In this document: positions 33,026-45,480 of the stretch, one piece after another
Position numbering within the stretch: the stretch's first letter is position 1
Layout: the number at the start of each line of letters is the position of its first letter
Origin: Cyrtodaria siliqua
Lineage: Eukaryota > Mollusca > Bivalvia > Adapedonta > Hiatellidae
Assembly: GCA_037043455.1 (NCBI GenBank)
Contig: JAWPHD010004377.1
Span: forward strand, 124,001 to 188,000
Reading direction: 5' to 3'
Length of the DNA: 64,000 nucleotides
Program-made: the position numbers and the translations under genes
The notes under the pieces: model-generated
Database searches by the model: none
Told to the model about the DNA's origin: nothing
Seen by the model: only the letters and a program-made list of their open reading frames with translations

Positions 33026-33546
33026 GTAGAGGTGTACTGGAAGTAAATCAAATCCCATTGAGTCCAGTGCAATATTGTCCAAGCTTTCTAGTTAGCCATT
33101 TTTCAAAATGAAATTCAAACTAAGATTCACTTACATGTTCTTAGTCATGAGACCTGCCTCTACCTGCCTCTCTAGAAAACTGCTGAGAATAGGAGGGGAG
33201 CATGTGGCATATAAGAAAAGAAAATTCTGATCTTTGTTGACACCGTGAACGAACTGCATTAATTCGGCACCTCTTAAATGTGTTCTACTTTCATTTTCAA
33301 AGCTTTCAAGTTGATAAATAAAATCATCATGCAACCATGCAAATGGTTTTTAGCTATCACAAACAAGTCAATAAAGTCATTTCAGCCAGAAAAACAGGCA
33401 TTAAATACTCAAAAATGCCTTTTATCACAAACAAAAATAGGGATTATATATTTGGGAACTCCTTTCGACTACACCAGGCAGGAACCTACACCAGGCAGGA
33501 ACTACACCAGGCAGGAATACCACAGTGATTTACTTCCTGTATACCT
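33021..33546. mobile_element. F element, copy 1
   Basis: Bounded by GGTGTACTGGAAGTAAATC on the left and the complement GATTTACTTCCTGTATACC on the right, with 21-bp arrays beyond both ends. The interior matches 52815-53118 in direct and 56629-57083 in inverse orientation (TTTTCAAAATGAAATTCAAA, CATGTTCTTAGTCATGAGAC). Near the right end CTACACCAGGCAGGAA is repeated three times. No coding region could be assigned; likely a non-autonomous TIR element. Confidence 0.65.
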
Positions 33547-33708
33547 AGATAAGTCAATTCGTTATGTAGGTAAGTCAATTCGTTATGTAGATAAGTCACT
33601 TCGTTATGTAGATAAGTCAATTCGTTATGTAGATAAGTTGATTCGTTATGTAGTCCAGTCAATTCGTTATGTACAATTGTTAATTCGTTATGTAGATAAG
33701 TCAAATAC
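33545..33708 (+). repeat. 21-bp array, copy 2
   Basis: Seven to eight AATTCGTTATGTAGATAAGT units in the same orientation as copy 1, on the other side of the F element. Confidence 0.85.
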
Positions 33709-33717
33709 TGCAAAGTT

Positions 33718-34001
33718 GATTCTAGCGTTTTCTGGTTTGCAATGGCCTTTTTACTGCCATCTAGCACATCTCCTATATTTTTTGGACCACCCATGAGATA
33801 GAGAAATTCGTAGTGGAACAAACGGTATCCAAAATCACTGCGACTCGCTGGTATACCACATGGACCTTGGGCTTGAAGCACAGTAAAAACCGACAGTTTC
33901 AAGAAATAACAGTATGAATAAATTGTCCAGGTAAAATATTTCCCTTCAACGATTAACTCAAGAAAAACAAACAAGTCATTATTTAACACTTTCTTCTGCA
34001 A
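33718..34001 (-). CDS. Unidentified open fragment
   Basis: A minus-strand open stretch of about 95 codons with protein-like composition (GPCGIPASRSDFGYRLFHYE, FLYLMGGPKNIGDVLDGSKK) lies between two 21-bp arrays. The open frame then runs on into array 2, where it is meaningless. I do not recognise it. It could be an exon or transposon fragment. Confidence 0.25.
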
Positions 34002-34265
34002 TACAGCTAGAGCCTTCTCTATTAAAAAAAATCATCATCCAAATGTTCGATGTTCTCAGCTTCTGTTTGTGTACTTGTGTCGATGTATGTTTTATTTTGT
34101 TTGATCTTCTATTCATATATCTTCCCATTCGGTGTCATTTCCGTCAACGGAGAATATTTTTGCGTTTTTATCGGAGCGCCCGATGGCGTAAATATTTTGG
34201 GAGTCGATGAAAGAGGATAGGGGTGTTAAGTAAAAATTTCAAAATGTACACAGTGATTTACTTCC

Positions 34266-34355
34266 GGTATACCTAGATAAGTCAATTTGTTATGTAGGTA
34301 AGTCAATTCGTTATGTAGATAAGTTGATTCGTTATGTAGTCCAGTCAATTCGTCA
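34266..34355 (+). repeat. 21-bp array, copy 3 (short)
   Basis: Four units preceded by GATTTACTTCCGGTATACC, the F terminus, but with no F body beside it. Confidence 0.8.
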
Positions 34356-34632
34356 AGTCAGATCACAGCGAAATGAGGTATTAGTGCCGTCTGGTATTCC
34401 TGAAGTCATGTACTATCAACATTTTCAAGCGTTTGAAGCATATGATTACCTGTTTCCACTACCGTGTGATTTACAAACCATTGGAGAACTAGCCAATGAG
34501 TATACAGACGAGTTCCTTTTAGAGGATTGTTCTAATGAATTTCTGCAAATTATGGAATGTGAAACAGGAAATGCGAGAAATCAGTGGCCAATACCTTCAA
34601 ATATTGAAGGAGCGCTTGATCAATTCCGCTAA
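34352..34632 (+). pseudogene. Possible C-terminal fragment of an integrase-core-type protein
   Basis: Beyond the array the frame reads VRSQRNEVLVPSGIPEVMYY, then FPLPCDLQTIGELANEYTDE and MECETGNARNQWPIPS, with a stop at 34630-34632. An acidic tail with 'PSG.PE..YY' followed by 'P....GAL' recalls C-terminal tails of integrase-core-domain proteins common in invertebrate genomes. The match is from memory of the pattern only. No catalytic part is present, and the start lies inside the repeat array. Confidence 0.3.
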
Positions 34633-34825
34633 AGGTAACAACCGCCGCTAAAGGTAACAATTCCAACGCTCCGCTAAAGGTAACACTCAATTAACAACCT
34701 CCGCTAAAGGTAACACTCACCTCTTCCGCTAAAGGTAAGAACGCTAACGCTAAAGGTAACAACGTTTCATGTTAACGCTATTTAAAGATAACAACTGTCT
34801 ACGTTATAGGTAACAACGTTTTTCA
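34627..34825 (+). repeat. CGCTAAAGGTAACAA minisatellite
   Basis: Eight or so units of 15 bases with variable spacers, decaying rightward (GTTATAGGTAACAACG). It starts within the last codons of the preceding open frame. Confidence 0.8.
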
Positions 34826-34914
34826 ATATCTACAGTTTCAATGGAAATTTAGTTAACATGTTCTTGTTAGTTACTGAAGCATTTGATTCGCTTCCGTACG
34901 ATGCAACCCGTATC

Positions 34915-34985
34915 GGCGTTGTTAGAGAGTGTGCTGGTCTCCTACTCGGACACGTGGATTTTCTGCAGGTTCGAATCCCATTGGA
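34915..34985 (+). other. tRNA-like segment (possible SINE head)
   Basis: GTTAGAGAGTGTGCTGGTCT, then GGTTCGAATCCCA about 35 bases later, resembles A and B boxes of an RNA polymerase III promoter and a T arm. A complete cloverleaf cannot be drawn, so this is a tRNA-derived relic, not a tRNA gene. Confidence 0.45.
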
Positions 34986-35104
34986 AGCCCGACTTGTCAA
35001 GTGAAAAAGTGTCGATACTTGTGGATGGCGGAAGACAGAGAGTACAGGTTCTACCCTTGAAAAATGGTGTGATCTGCCTCAACCGACCGTCATATATGGC
35101 CTAA

Positions 35105-36261
35105 TATGTGCTAAAATGACTTAAAATACCATTCAAACAAAACCAACTCCTCTTACATCAAGATCATGCCAAATTAAGGTTGTCATCTGCGCCATTAAGA
35201 GTGGTATGTGTATAAGCTGCTTAGCTTGTTTAACGATATAAATAAAACACGTATATGCAGTTTGTGACTGTTTAACTGTGATTTGGTTTCGTTTGGAGGT
35301 AATATACACATTTAGTTCGATTTAAAACAACATCAGGTTTATTAATAAAGTACCCAACTGCTTGGTAACGCATATTTTCTTTTGCTATACTTTTGCTCTA
35401 ATGGGTAAGATATGATATAGCAAATAGAGTGTAAAAAAAATAATAGAGCACTGGTGAGGAGAAAAAAAATATAGCAGACTTGAATCAGTACTATCTCATC
35501 TCAGAAACAGTTTACTGACATGTTAATCGAATGATTACACACATATGCAAATGAAACATGTCACTTTTACAAGGGAACACTTTCTGTATGCCAAACACGA
35601 AACTCGGCATGCATTTTTAAACAAACCCTGACGATGTTATAAAGAACATACGAATGACTGATAATAAAACTGCAGTTTACTTCCACTTTGATATTTAGTC
35701 CGCAAGAGTTAATTTTGAAGCTACCTTTAAATACATAAATAAAAGTGTGTGTGTGGTGGGGGTGGGGTGGGGGTGGGGGCGTGGGGCGTGGCGGGTAACC
35801 ATTTTAAATTTAGGTTTGTTCTTCGTTATTATACCATATATTTTAATTCAATAAATATGCATTATTCTCAACCATTAGGAATATTGTCAAACAATTTAGT
35901 TTGAACTCTGTGAGAAAAGCATGTCAGGGATATATAACCTGATTGGGTTTATTTTACAATCATCAAATATCACGTTCATTGATTTCTATTATATCTCCGT
36001 ATTGGGTTTCAAAAAAAGGTATCTAATAGGTCACGTACGATGTCTTTCAATGATGTAGGAAACATAAAAAGAGTTTATTCCACCGTATGATAAATCAGCG
36101 AATTGAATTGAAATTAAGCTCTGTCACATTTATTCTACATTATTTGAACGGCCATGCACTCATTTGTTTTACGTGGAATACCTAGAACTGTATTAATCCA
36201 TGCTCAAGGATTGAACTTACGCCCAAACAAATTATACCTGGCATTGATTGAATAGCCCCTA
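35105..36261. other. No gene seen; one G-rich run
   Basis: G-rich 35744-35800 contains at least five runs of four to five G and is a strong quadruplex candidate on the + strand. No coding sequence seen. Confidence 0.5.
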
Positions 36262-37380
36262 ATTTCTTAGAGAGACAATATGGCGGAATATATGCATTGG
36301 TCCAATATAAATGCAACGGAGTCGATGAGCCCATTCTTCTTAGGAATTAGGGCTCGATTTGGCTTGATTTAAATTGCGACCCGTGCTCCATTCAACGATT
36401 GAATCTGTCATTTATTAGTATACGGTATCTAGTTCATCAATTAACCATTAGTACAGACTTACACGTCTGAAATTCCTGTCAACCACGGTGCAGCGGGGGT
36501 GGCTTTGGATCATATGCTGGAGGTCGTGTGCTTGATCCCCGACCGGGACACAACAAAAACTTAACAAGTAGCTCCATTGCTTGACTCTGATGCTATAAGT
36601 GTTATGCTATGACTGGTCGGTCCGATGTCAGTTTAATGTGATTGGATGAGTCATGGTATGTGCCTACGGCGCGATCCACTTCCATATATATGTACTATTT
36701 ATACACACTGCATGTACTTAGTGTATTTGAGCATATTTGGTCAAGTTTACTAATACACAGGTTTTCAGTATACATTCTTACATATTGAAAATAATATTCT
36801 GATTAAGATTTTTTTTTATGTTTTATCATTTTACATCAGTATATGTAACATCTCGTTGTGATATAATCACAATAAATTATAAATAAATCTCTCTGCTATT
36901 GATTTGACGAACTATTCTATAATATTATGCAAATACATGCATAATTATGCACACGGCTGTTCATTTGACGAACTTACATCAATACATTGACCATCAGAGA
37001 AGCAGACTAACTCACTCAGTTATTCTGGTCGGTAACAGCTGGTTCATAACATGAGGACATGTGTCTTGCCACACTATGTTGGGTCTGGCATATTTAGCAT
37101 GCGCTCTCCAAATCAGTAACTGATATGCACATTTAATAGATGAAGTAAAAACCTATCATATGTTTCGGGGAGAGTGAGTCCTTGTAACATGCTGTTATGT
37201 TTCTGATTTTAATGAAATTGTTCATACAGCAACTTTATTCTAATGTCTACAGTTTACATTTGAATATTACCTCTTCATAAACTTTACCGGTGCTCTGGTA
37301 AAATACTCCTAGGTAAAGTAGTCATATGAGGAGAAACACTTTAGAATAGTTTGTTATGACTACTTCTTAATTATTTAGAA
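36262..37380 (+). repeat. I repeat, copy 1 (~1.1 kb)
   Basis: Matches the reverse complement of 54820-55937 throughout. Landmarks are GACAATATGGCGGAATATAT, GGGGTGGCTTTGGATCATAT and GTAAAATACTCCTAGGTAAA. The middle holds a tRNA-like stretch (GGAGGTCGTGTGCTTGATCC) with a degenerate B box. The right end stops exactly at a 30-bp minisatellite. No coding sequence seen. Confidence 0.9.
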
Positions 37381-37382
37381 TA

Positions 37383-38145
37383 CAAGAGCCCTTTTAAATA
37401 TCAGATGTACAGAAAAGACTAGTTTAAATACCATGTGTACAGAGGAGTCTGATTTAAATACCAGGTGTACAGAAAAGCCTCCTTTAAATAACAGGTGTAC
37501 AGAAGAACCTAGTTTAATACCGGTGTGCAGAAGAGCCTCTGTTAATACCAGGTGTACAGAAAAGCCTAGTTTAAATACCACGTGCACAGAAGAGCCTCTT
37601 TTAAATATCAGGTGTACAGAAGAGCCTAGTTTAAATATCATGTGTACAGAAGAGCCTTGTTTCAATACCAGGTGTACAGAAGACCCTCGTTTAAATATCA
37701 GGTGTACTTAGAAGAGCCTCGTTTAAACACCAGGTGTACAGAAGAACCTTGTTTAAATACCACATACCAGGTGTACATAAGAGACTGGTTTATATAGCAG
37801 GTGTACAGAAGAGCCTAGTTTAAATATCAGGTGTACAGAATAGCCTTGTTTAAATACCAGGTGTGCACAAGAGCCTGGTTTAGATACCAGGTTTGCAGAA
37901 GAGCCTCGTTTAAATACCAGGTGTACAGAAGAGCCTCTTTTAAATAGCAGGTGTACAGAAGAGCCTCGTTTAAATACCAGGTCTACAGAAGAGCCTGATT
38001 TAAATACCAGGTGTACAGAAGAGCCTCGTTTAAATACAAGGTGTATAGAAGAGCCTCGTTTAAATACCATGTTTACATAACAACCTGGTTTAGATACCAG
38101 GAGTACAGAAGAGCCTGGTTGAAATACCAGGTGTACATAAGTGCG
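37383..38145 (+). repeat. 30-bp minisatellite, about 25 copies
   Basis: Unit GTGTACAGAAGAGCCTCGTT followed by TAAATACCAG. With 30 bases the frame is kept, so both strands show long open frames (for example NTRCTEEPRL on +, SVHLVFKRGS on -), interrupted by occasional indels. No promoter, start context or flanking coding sequence supports translation. Confidence 0.9.
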
Positions 38146-39589
38146 AACACTAATAGTACTACTAATCATAATGTAGCCTTAAAAGTGCTATATAAGCATA
38201 GAATCAACTGTAATATTTGTTAATGTTTTTTCAGAAATTGTTTAATTTTCTGTTCATTGGTTAATACGCATTAAAGTTCTCAGTTATTAAATGTTATTTT
38301 GTTAAAATTAAAGTATAAAACATATATGTCTTGCATCTCTTTGGATGTCACAGTATCCACTACTGTTAAAAATAAAAGACATTTACAGTGGTCTAATAAT
38401 CACTTGTATAACATTTCAAAAGGTCGTAACTGCTAGATACAACTTTTTTGATGAAAATATTCCTTGTCGATTACTTAATAACATAAGGTCGCAAGTGCAA
38501 TTTCTCTGATTAAAAGTCAAAATTGAAATTTTGTAATAAGAAATACTATATTTTAAAAGCGAGCAAACTACAGCTTATGTCACTATATGATTATTCACAG
38601 TATTAACACAATTTATAAGGTCAGTCAGTTTTTTTCACTTTGCGAAAAACTATGATTTTTCACTTTACCTTATGATTCTAGACCATCGATGTGTGACCTT
38701 GACCTTGTAGCCACGGACCTGGATTGTGGTGAGGACTTGTGCTAAGTGATTTAAAAATCTGTTCATGAATGTCAGAGTTATTTACCGGACACGATGGTAC
38801 GGACGAACGGACGGACGGACAGTGCGACTACTATATGCAACCCTTCGGCGGCATAACAAAACACTAAAATATTTTCAGGGAATACATAGATCAAAACGCT
38901 CAACATATTTAATAGTATTGCCGAGAGCAATAGTTTACATGATCCTTCCATTACCGAGAATACACATGCGCATTATGGAAAAATATGACGACCAACTGCG
39001 TCAATAACGTCATGATTATTGTGAGACCTAATGAAAATTTAGTTGATGCCAATATTAATACACCATGATTTGTTTCCGATAAATTTGGAAATAAAATGTC
39101 ATAAACTTCACTCAGAATATGCTGTTTAATCAAGTCATAATGAGTGTGATTGTAAATTTTGAATGCGTTGCCATGCTAATCACCAACTTGAAATAGATAT
39201 TTTTATATATCGCACAAATACAAACAAAAATGTAGCTTTAATCAAAATGTAAATATACATTCACCGTTTTGTTTCTATTGACACTTAATGGTAGTATTTG
39301 CCTGGGTAGAATGTAAAAAATAAAAAATAAAAAACCTAAATATTAAGCACAAACAGGAACAGAAAACGATTATCAAGGAGTTTCTGCTATCCTAATCAAG
39401 AAGTTTAATATTCGTTCAAGAGGTTTTGTATTAGCGACAGGTATGTCAAGGGCTATCATTTGACATATTTCATTTATTTTAAAATAAATGTGCTTGTGAA
39501 CTAATTATTTCCATCGAATATTAAACAAGAGTCCCAAGAGACGAAGGAAATGTTCTTCACTTTTTGGAGAGAGAAGAGTGATAGTTTGT
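38146..39589. other. No gene seen; fragment of a common bivalve repeat
   Basis: At 38690-38870 TGTGACCTTGACCTTG is followed by GGACGGACGGACAGTGCGAC and CCCTTCGG, a combination also seen in other copies of dispersed bivalve repeats. The rest shows nothing recognisable. Confidence 0.5.
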
Positions 39590-39790
39590 TGGTTTGTTCG
39601 TTCCAAGGCGGTATCCCTATTGTCAACCCGTTTTGTGTTTGTGACGTCATATGCCTTTATTGTTACTATTACCATTCTTATTTGCCATTTTGCGTGTTTT
39701 GGGGTTTACTGTGTTCTGTGAAAGCTGCATTTCCTGTTATATATTTATTAGAATTGTGTTTATCTGCATTTTTCAGTAAATTTTATGCTA
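39590..39790 (+). repeat. R-family 3' end, copy e (short)
   Basis: Only the terminal module is present: TTCCAAGGCGGTATCCCTAT, GTCAACCCGTTTTGTGTTTG, and the stretch to CATTTCCTGTTATATAT. It resembles the second 3' module of copy a more than copies b and c. Confidence 0.75.
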
Positions 39791-41074
39791 TATAATGACG
39801 GTAAATTGTGTAGTGGATGGAGACCAATCATTTATTTTCTAAATGGAGAACAATAATTTATTTTTTCTAAATAGAATCAGTAGTCAGTACTGTACAACAA
39901 TGCTTTCCACAATAATTAACAATTTCTAATTGAGAGGCAATGGGTTTCGGACGCAGTATCTTTATCCTATCGACCACGGCTGCGCATGACCGCTCTGTGG
40001 ATCATCAGATACACTGTCAAGTTTACTATCGCTTTTTATGATTTCCTTTTTCGTGAATAAATAGTAAATATACGAAACAAAAGCTACAGGGTAGCTGGTT
40101 CCTGTTATTAGAGTTATCTCCCCTTCTCCCTTTTGAATAAAAGTATGGTTTATTTAAAATAAAATTCTCTGAAACTGACTCGTGTCAAATTTTAAGGTAC
40201 TCATAGGATTGTAGTTTTGGATGAGGGAGGGTCCAAATAGACAGCACCTTTGGAGATGGCGTGTCCATAGGTGTTAGCGGATGTTTTTAGAACACCTGTC
40301 ATAAATGATGAAATCTCGTGTCAAGATGTGTACAATACCTCGTGTACAACTGGGATGGAACTTTGAGGTGAGGAAGGGCCTAGCTCGGAATCACCCTAAC
40401 GATGGTGTTAAAGATAGAAATGTTTTACAACACCTGTCATAAATCAAGTGAAAACGGTTGTTATGCTAATTTGATGAAGGTTGTGTAGGGTTAGTCGCAT
40501 TTCAAATGTAAAATAAGGGATTACCTTCTAGCACACACCTTTTGGATGTTGGAATTTTTATTGTAATAATGTTGTGTGATTTTGTTTTAAAGTGCTCACA
40601 TAACCAGTGTCAGAAGATATCACTGGGTGGATTATCATGTACTATGGCGTGGTGTTCTAGTGTCGCAGCACTATATATGTTACAAGTGGACAGTATGTAT
40701 ATACACATTACACCGTAGAATCACACATACGCACGCGCACACACACACGCGTTATTTTATATTTCAAACCCTTCTCTCTCTTATTTATTTGATGTCGAGT
40801 TATCTCATTTCTTCCCACTCCTTTATATGTTCGCGCATTGTCTTATATATACCATAACAATTGGTAAATAATATCCTGTTTATGTTTAATCCATTTTAAT
40901 TTTTTTTATATTGATGTTTACATTTTATCAACACTTCCTAGGCTTGCACATCCAATAGTATTTGCAATTATAATACATCGACAGTGAAAGCAGATAATTT
41001 ACCTTTCTCACATAACGTGGAATCTTCACGCGACACCGCCCATATCCATTTCGTAAGCGGCAATCTGATTGGTC
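39791..41074. other. No gene seen; short CA run
   Basis: A CACACACGCG microsatellite lies near 40735-40752. No coding region was supported. Confidence 0.5.
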
Positions 41075-41370
41075 ATTTCAAATGTAAAAAGTATAGGTGC
41101 ACCGATACTTTTGTGCGTACGTCTAATTATGGGGGGTCAAAAAGAAAGTGTAGGTGCACCTGTAAAACTGTAGGTGCACCTCTAAAAAGTGTTGTTGCAC
41201 CTATAAAAAGTGTAGGTGCACCTATATATTTTATGGGTGCACCTACAATTTTATGGGTGCACCTACATTTTTACAGGTGCACCCATAAAATATATAGGTG
41301 CACCTACACTTTTTTACAGGTGCACCTACATCAGTAGTTTTGACCCCGATCCTACACCATAAGGTGTAGC
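41075..41370. repeat. GGTGCACC palindromic array, copy 2
   Basis: About eleven GGTGCACC palindromes with TAAAAAGTGT-type spacers. GGGGTCAAAA near 41130 and TTTTGACCCC at 41338-41347 are inverse to each other and may mark termini. It ends about 255 bases before duplicated block 2. Confidence 0.85.
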
Positions 41371-41944
41371 ACAGGAAGTGTCGGTCTGGGGGATAATCCG
41401 CTGAATGGCGGCTAGTAAATACATCTCTCTTTTTTTATTTTTGTTATAAAAAATGGCATTTTCACTAAGTTAAAGTGTCATTTTTGGTTTATATCTCATT
41501 GTTGATCTATTTGTTACATTGTTCAAGCACTGTCATGTTAAAATTGAGCGTTTTGAATTGTTTTTGCTTATATGGAAATGATATATTTATATGTGTATGA
41601 ATACATTAGTCAGTGTTTATGTTTTTAATGTAAGTAGTAAGTAAGTAATATTGTATTAAAGTGTCACATATAAAATACAGTTACCATTACAAATAGTATA
41701 CAACATTGTTATTTGATAACCTGCCATCATAGGCATATGAAACACTATAAAACACAATTGTACATGTTAAAACATAATAAAAGATACAAATGAATTGCAT
41801 TAAATATATTCAATAATTAAAGCTATTATTTAGTATTCGTGTACACATAATTAACATGAAAACTACAATTAAATTCCTAACTCTCATTATTTAAAAAACA
41901 ACAACATTTATTTTAATTACTTTTATAACACAGTTATGCATTTT

Positions 41945-42242
41945 TACAATGCTAAAGAGCGTCGTTTATACATTTTTAAAAGTACTTTTGCCAATATGTG
42001 CTGAAGCATATCACAGTCAATTAAGAATGATAATTTTTTAGTTGATAAAAACAGCAAAAACCTGTTTTCAGCTTGATATTCTGCATTAAAAAGTTCATAT
42101 CTAATATCTGAATAAAACTCGCAGTCAATAAAAAAATGAGTTTCATCCTCGATTGTTGATGTTACAATATTTACAAACTCGTTCAGGGACAGTTTTTTTC
42201 GGTCGAATATATCCCCTGTTTCAATTGATAAGGGAAGATTAT
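41945..42242 (-). pseudogene. LINE C-terminal zinc-knuckle tail (in duplicated block 2)
   Basis: Sister of 25331-25625, with a conserved ETHFLIDCEFYSDIRYE-like stretch on the minus strand. Further indels near 41975 break its end, and no long open frame remains. Its position in the block is the same. Confidence 0.7.
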
Positions 42243-43137
42243 AGACAAGGGCGTAGTAATGATATTAGGTTGTACGCACACAAATAAATGTTAGTTAAAC
42301 ATCGTAGATGCGAATGTTTTAGAGTCGTGTTGTATTCCACCCCTGCACCCCTACCCCGCACCCTCTCAGATAATGCAAAATCAAGCCCTCTGCCTTTATA
42401 TTTTACATTTTTAAAACAACACGAAATCATACCAAAACAGTAAAAAATAAACGTAATTTAGGTGTGCATCAAGGTGAATAGAAATATTAAGTAATTTCCA
42501 TAGCCAAGGCCGTGGGGGTGCGTTTCTTATTGCAAGTTTTTTTTTGTAAGCGTTTTTTGTATGCCCACATACGGGTACGAAAGAAATGAAAAACGAATGT
42601 AACATGTTCAGTCATTATTATCACACTACCAAACCTACCCTCTCCATAATAAAGTGAGTACAAAATAATTGAAAAATAAAGCTTTATTTAGATTGTACAA
42701 GAAATACAAAGAAACTCGTCAGATTACAGCATTTTTAGTACATGTGTATATTATTATTTTTTGTGAGAGGACCCCACCCACAGTGTGTGAGGGAGCATCA
42801 GATTGAAGCGTTTTAGGTATATGTTTTTATTCAAGATTTCTCAGAGGAAGATATCCCCCAACCACACCACCCCATCCCGCCCACCCACTTCGACTAAATT
42901 ACGCGCACCCAATTTCAGGCCTGATAGTATACACTATTATATCTTTGTTTAACTTGTATTGATGATGACAATGCTTAGCTTTGAATGAAGTAAATTATAA
43001 ATAGTGTCTTTATTTCGTATCATGTATATTAATCTCATTAAAATCAGACCCTTTATTACTCTGCGATACTCTACGCTATAAGCGAAGAGTATCAAGAGTA
43101 TCAAAGTGTAATTAGGATTTGATGTTAAGGAGACTGA

Positions 43138-43601
43138 TAAAATAGAAATCTACTTATTATAACACTATTATAGCTTGACGACAACTATAACTTATTCGTG
43201 TTGTAATTATTTAAATGTTGAAGTTTGAACTCTGAAGTCTGAAGTGTGGACTCTGAAATCTGAACATTTAAGTCTATACTTTGAAGTCTGAAGTCTGAGG
43301 TCTGATATCTGAACTCTGAACTCTGAACTCTGAAGTTTGAACTCTAAAGTCCGAACTGTGAAGTCTGAAATATGAACACTGAAGTATGAACTTTGAAGTG
43401 TGAAGTTTGAAGTCTGAACTCTGAAGTCTGAAATATGAACTCTGAAATCTGAACTCTCAAGTCTGAACTCTGAACTCTGAATTCTGAAATTTGAAGCGTG
43501 AAGTGTGAAGTCTGAAGTATGAACTCTAAAGTCGGAGTTGAATTAAATTACCACGAATAAGTTTTCGTTGTCGTCAAGCTTTTGTAGAGATCTATATTTT
43601 A
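43138..43601. mobile_element. TIR cassette with TGAACTCTGAAG array, copy 2
   Basis: Same inverted ends as 26579-26994 (AGCTTGACGACAAC and its complement, AAAATAGAAATCTAC outside). The internal array (43217-43535) is about 45 bases longer, consistent with repeat expansion or contraction after duplication. Confidence 0.8.
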
Positions 43602-43639
43602 TATACAAAGTAAGTAACATTCTCATAAAGAAAATGTTA

Positions 43640-44622
43640 TAGGTCCAACAGGAAGAGTCGCATTCACAGAATACAGTCACTCCAACAAGTATTACAACGC
43701 GAAGGTGATTCAAAAGCACATCACAAACATATAAGGGTTGACAACAGGGGTACCGCCTTGGAATGGTCAGTGGCAAACAGGACCACCGGGGAGTTTAAAC
43801 CGGATCAAGGGTGCTCAAAACATCACTCTTAACCTGTCATCATCCCTAAACAACAGGACAGTGTAACTAAAAATAATCCCCGCCAAGTTAGCCCCTTACA
43901 TTTGAGAAAGCTTAGCTATGTGTTACAAGAAGAAACACAGACATGTTCATGTCATATCAAAATATAACCTAAGACTCTAATCTCATATGTACGGTGTCCT
44001 GTTGGGGCCAGATACAATGTCGCAGTGTCGACAATGCGACGCCCGACAACGCGACATCGTGACATCGCGATACGACAACGCGACATTACGATATGACAAC
44101 TCGACATTGCGATACGACATCGCGAAATTGCGATACGACATCGCGACAATTATATCGTAATGTCACGATGTGGTTGGCGACATTACGACAATATGACCAA
44201 GTATCAAACAAAGAAATTAAAGTTATCAGAAAAAAAAAGTTACTTACCTTACCTAACAAAACTGATGACGCAAAACATGACCTTGACCTTGACATTGGTG
44301 GACATCGCGTTGTCGTATCGCAATATCGCACTGTCGTATCGCGATGTTGCGATGTCGCGTTTACGGGCGTCGCATTGTCGCCCACGACAATGCGACATCG
44401 TGTCTGGCCCCAACCGGACACCGTACATATATATGTACTCGATGACTTGTCTGACGTCAGCGTATGAAGGGGTAAACCGCAAAGGGCACGACAAAAAGGA
44501 GTGAAAGACATTCAACAAACGTTTCCTGCCTTAAAGGATTTAGGAAGACGTTTTAGAGTCCACCGCCCGTCCGGTCAATCAAAGAGAAAAGTATAATTGC
44601 AAACTGTAGAAGGGTCTACTAC
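43640..44622 (-). repeat. R-family 3' end, copy f, split by the CpG cassette
   Basis: Counterpart of copy d in block 2. The 3' UTR lies at 43640-43985 and the ORF-proximal part at 44430-44622. No coding potential. Confidence 0.7.
43992..44423. mobile_element. CpG-rich palindromic TIR cassette, copy 2
   Basis: TA-flanked, with the same CGGTGTCC...GGACACCG ends as 27386-27819. The centre (44192-44310) is replaced by a piece reading TGACCAAGTATCAAACAAAG...CTTGACCTTGACATTGG, which matches a unit of the satellite at 48830-49480. Confidence 0.8.
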
Positions 44623-44697
44623 GGTGTCCGGTTGGGGCCAGATACAATGTCGTATTGTCGTAATGTCGCCCACGACAACGCGACATTCTTTCAATTG

Positions 44698-45480
44698 TAT
44701 GGAAACGTTTAAGGGTCACCAGTTGTTGCGTTAATTACCTCCTTATAGACTTCGAAATTGGCGGGTTGTTGCATTGTTTCGCGTCTACTCGACCCCATTT
44801 TCTCAACTTACGGCGTATTTCTCCAATCATTTCGACTTGAAAGAATGCAACTTAGTACGATTTATCTTCACATGCCAGAAAGACTGAAGTCGACATTTTC
44901 GTAAATTAAATAAGTTTAGTTGCTGTTTGTCGTCTTAACTAGTTTTATTTCAATATGTCGATAAAACATTTGACGACTTAATCAAATTTATATGGAAACG
45001 TTTAATGGTCACCAGTTGTTGCGTTAATTACCTCCTTGTAGACTTCGAAATTGGCGGGTTGTTGCATTGTTTCTCGTCTTCTCGACCCCATTTTCTCGAC
45101 TTACGGCGTGTTTCTTGAATCATTTCTACTTGAAAGAATGCAACTTAGTACGATTTACCTTACACATGTCAGAAATATGGAAACGTATAAGGGTCACCAG
45201 TTGTTGCGTTAATTACCTCCTTATAGACTTCGAAATTGGCGGGTTGTTGCATTGTTTCGCGTCTTCTCGGCTGCATTTTTTGACTTACTGCGTGTTTCTC
45301 GAATCATTTCGACTTGAAAGAATGCGTCTTAGTACGATTTACCTTCACATGTCAGAAAGACTTAAGTCGACATTTTCGTCAATCAAATAAGTTTAGTTGT
45401 TGTATGGCGTCTTGACTAGTTATATTTCAATATGTCGATAAGAAATTTGACGACTAAATCAAATTTATTACGTCATGTCG
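44698..45480 (+). repeat. ~293-bp tandem repeat, two and a half copies
   Basis: Units begin at 44698, 44991 and 45176. The second unit is truncated after about 185 bases, where the third starts. A ~70-base CpG-array remnant precedes it at 44625-44695. Confidence 0.85.

Noticed and set aside
32812..33708. Long open frames with LHNELTY / RYVDKSI repeats
   Set aside because: They result from a 21-base tandem unit keeping frame; no start context or non-repeat domain supports a protein.
35744..35800. G-rich run as a regulatory element
   Set aside because: Quadruplex potential is clear but nothing nearby suggests a promoter; kept only as a note in the intergenic entry.
37383..38145. Possible CRISPR-like array (regular 30-bp repeats)
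   Set aside because: Units are directly contiguous without unique spacers, and the genome is eukaryotic.
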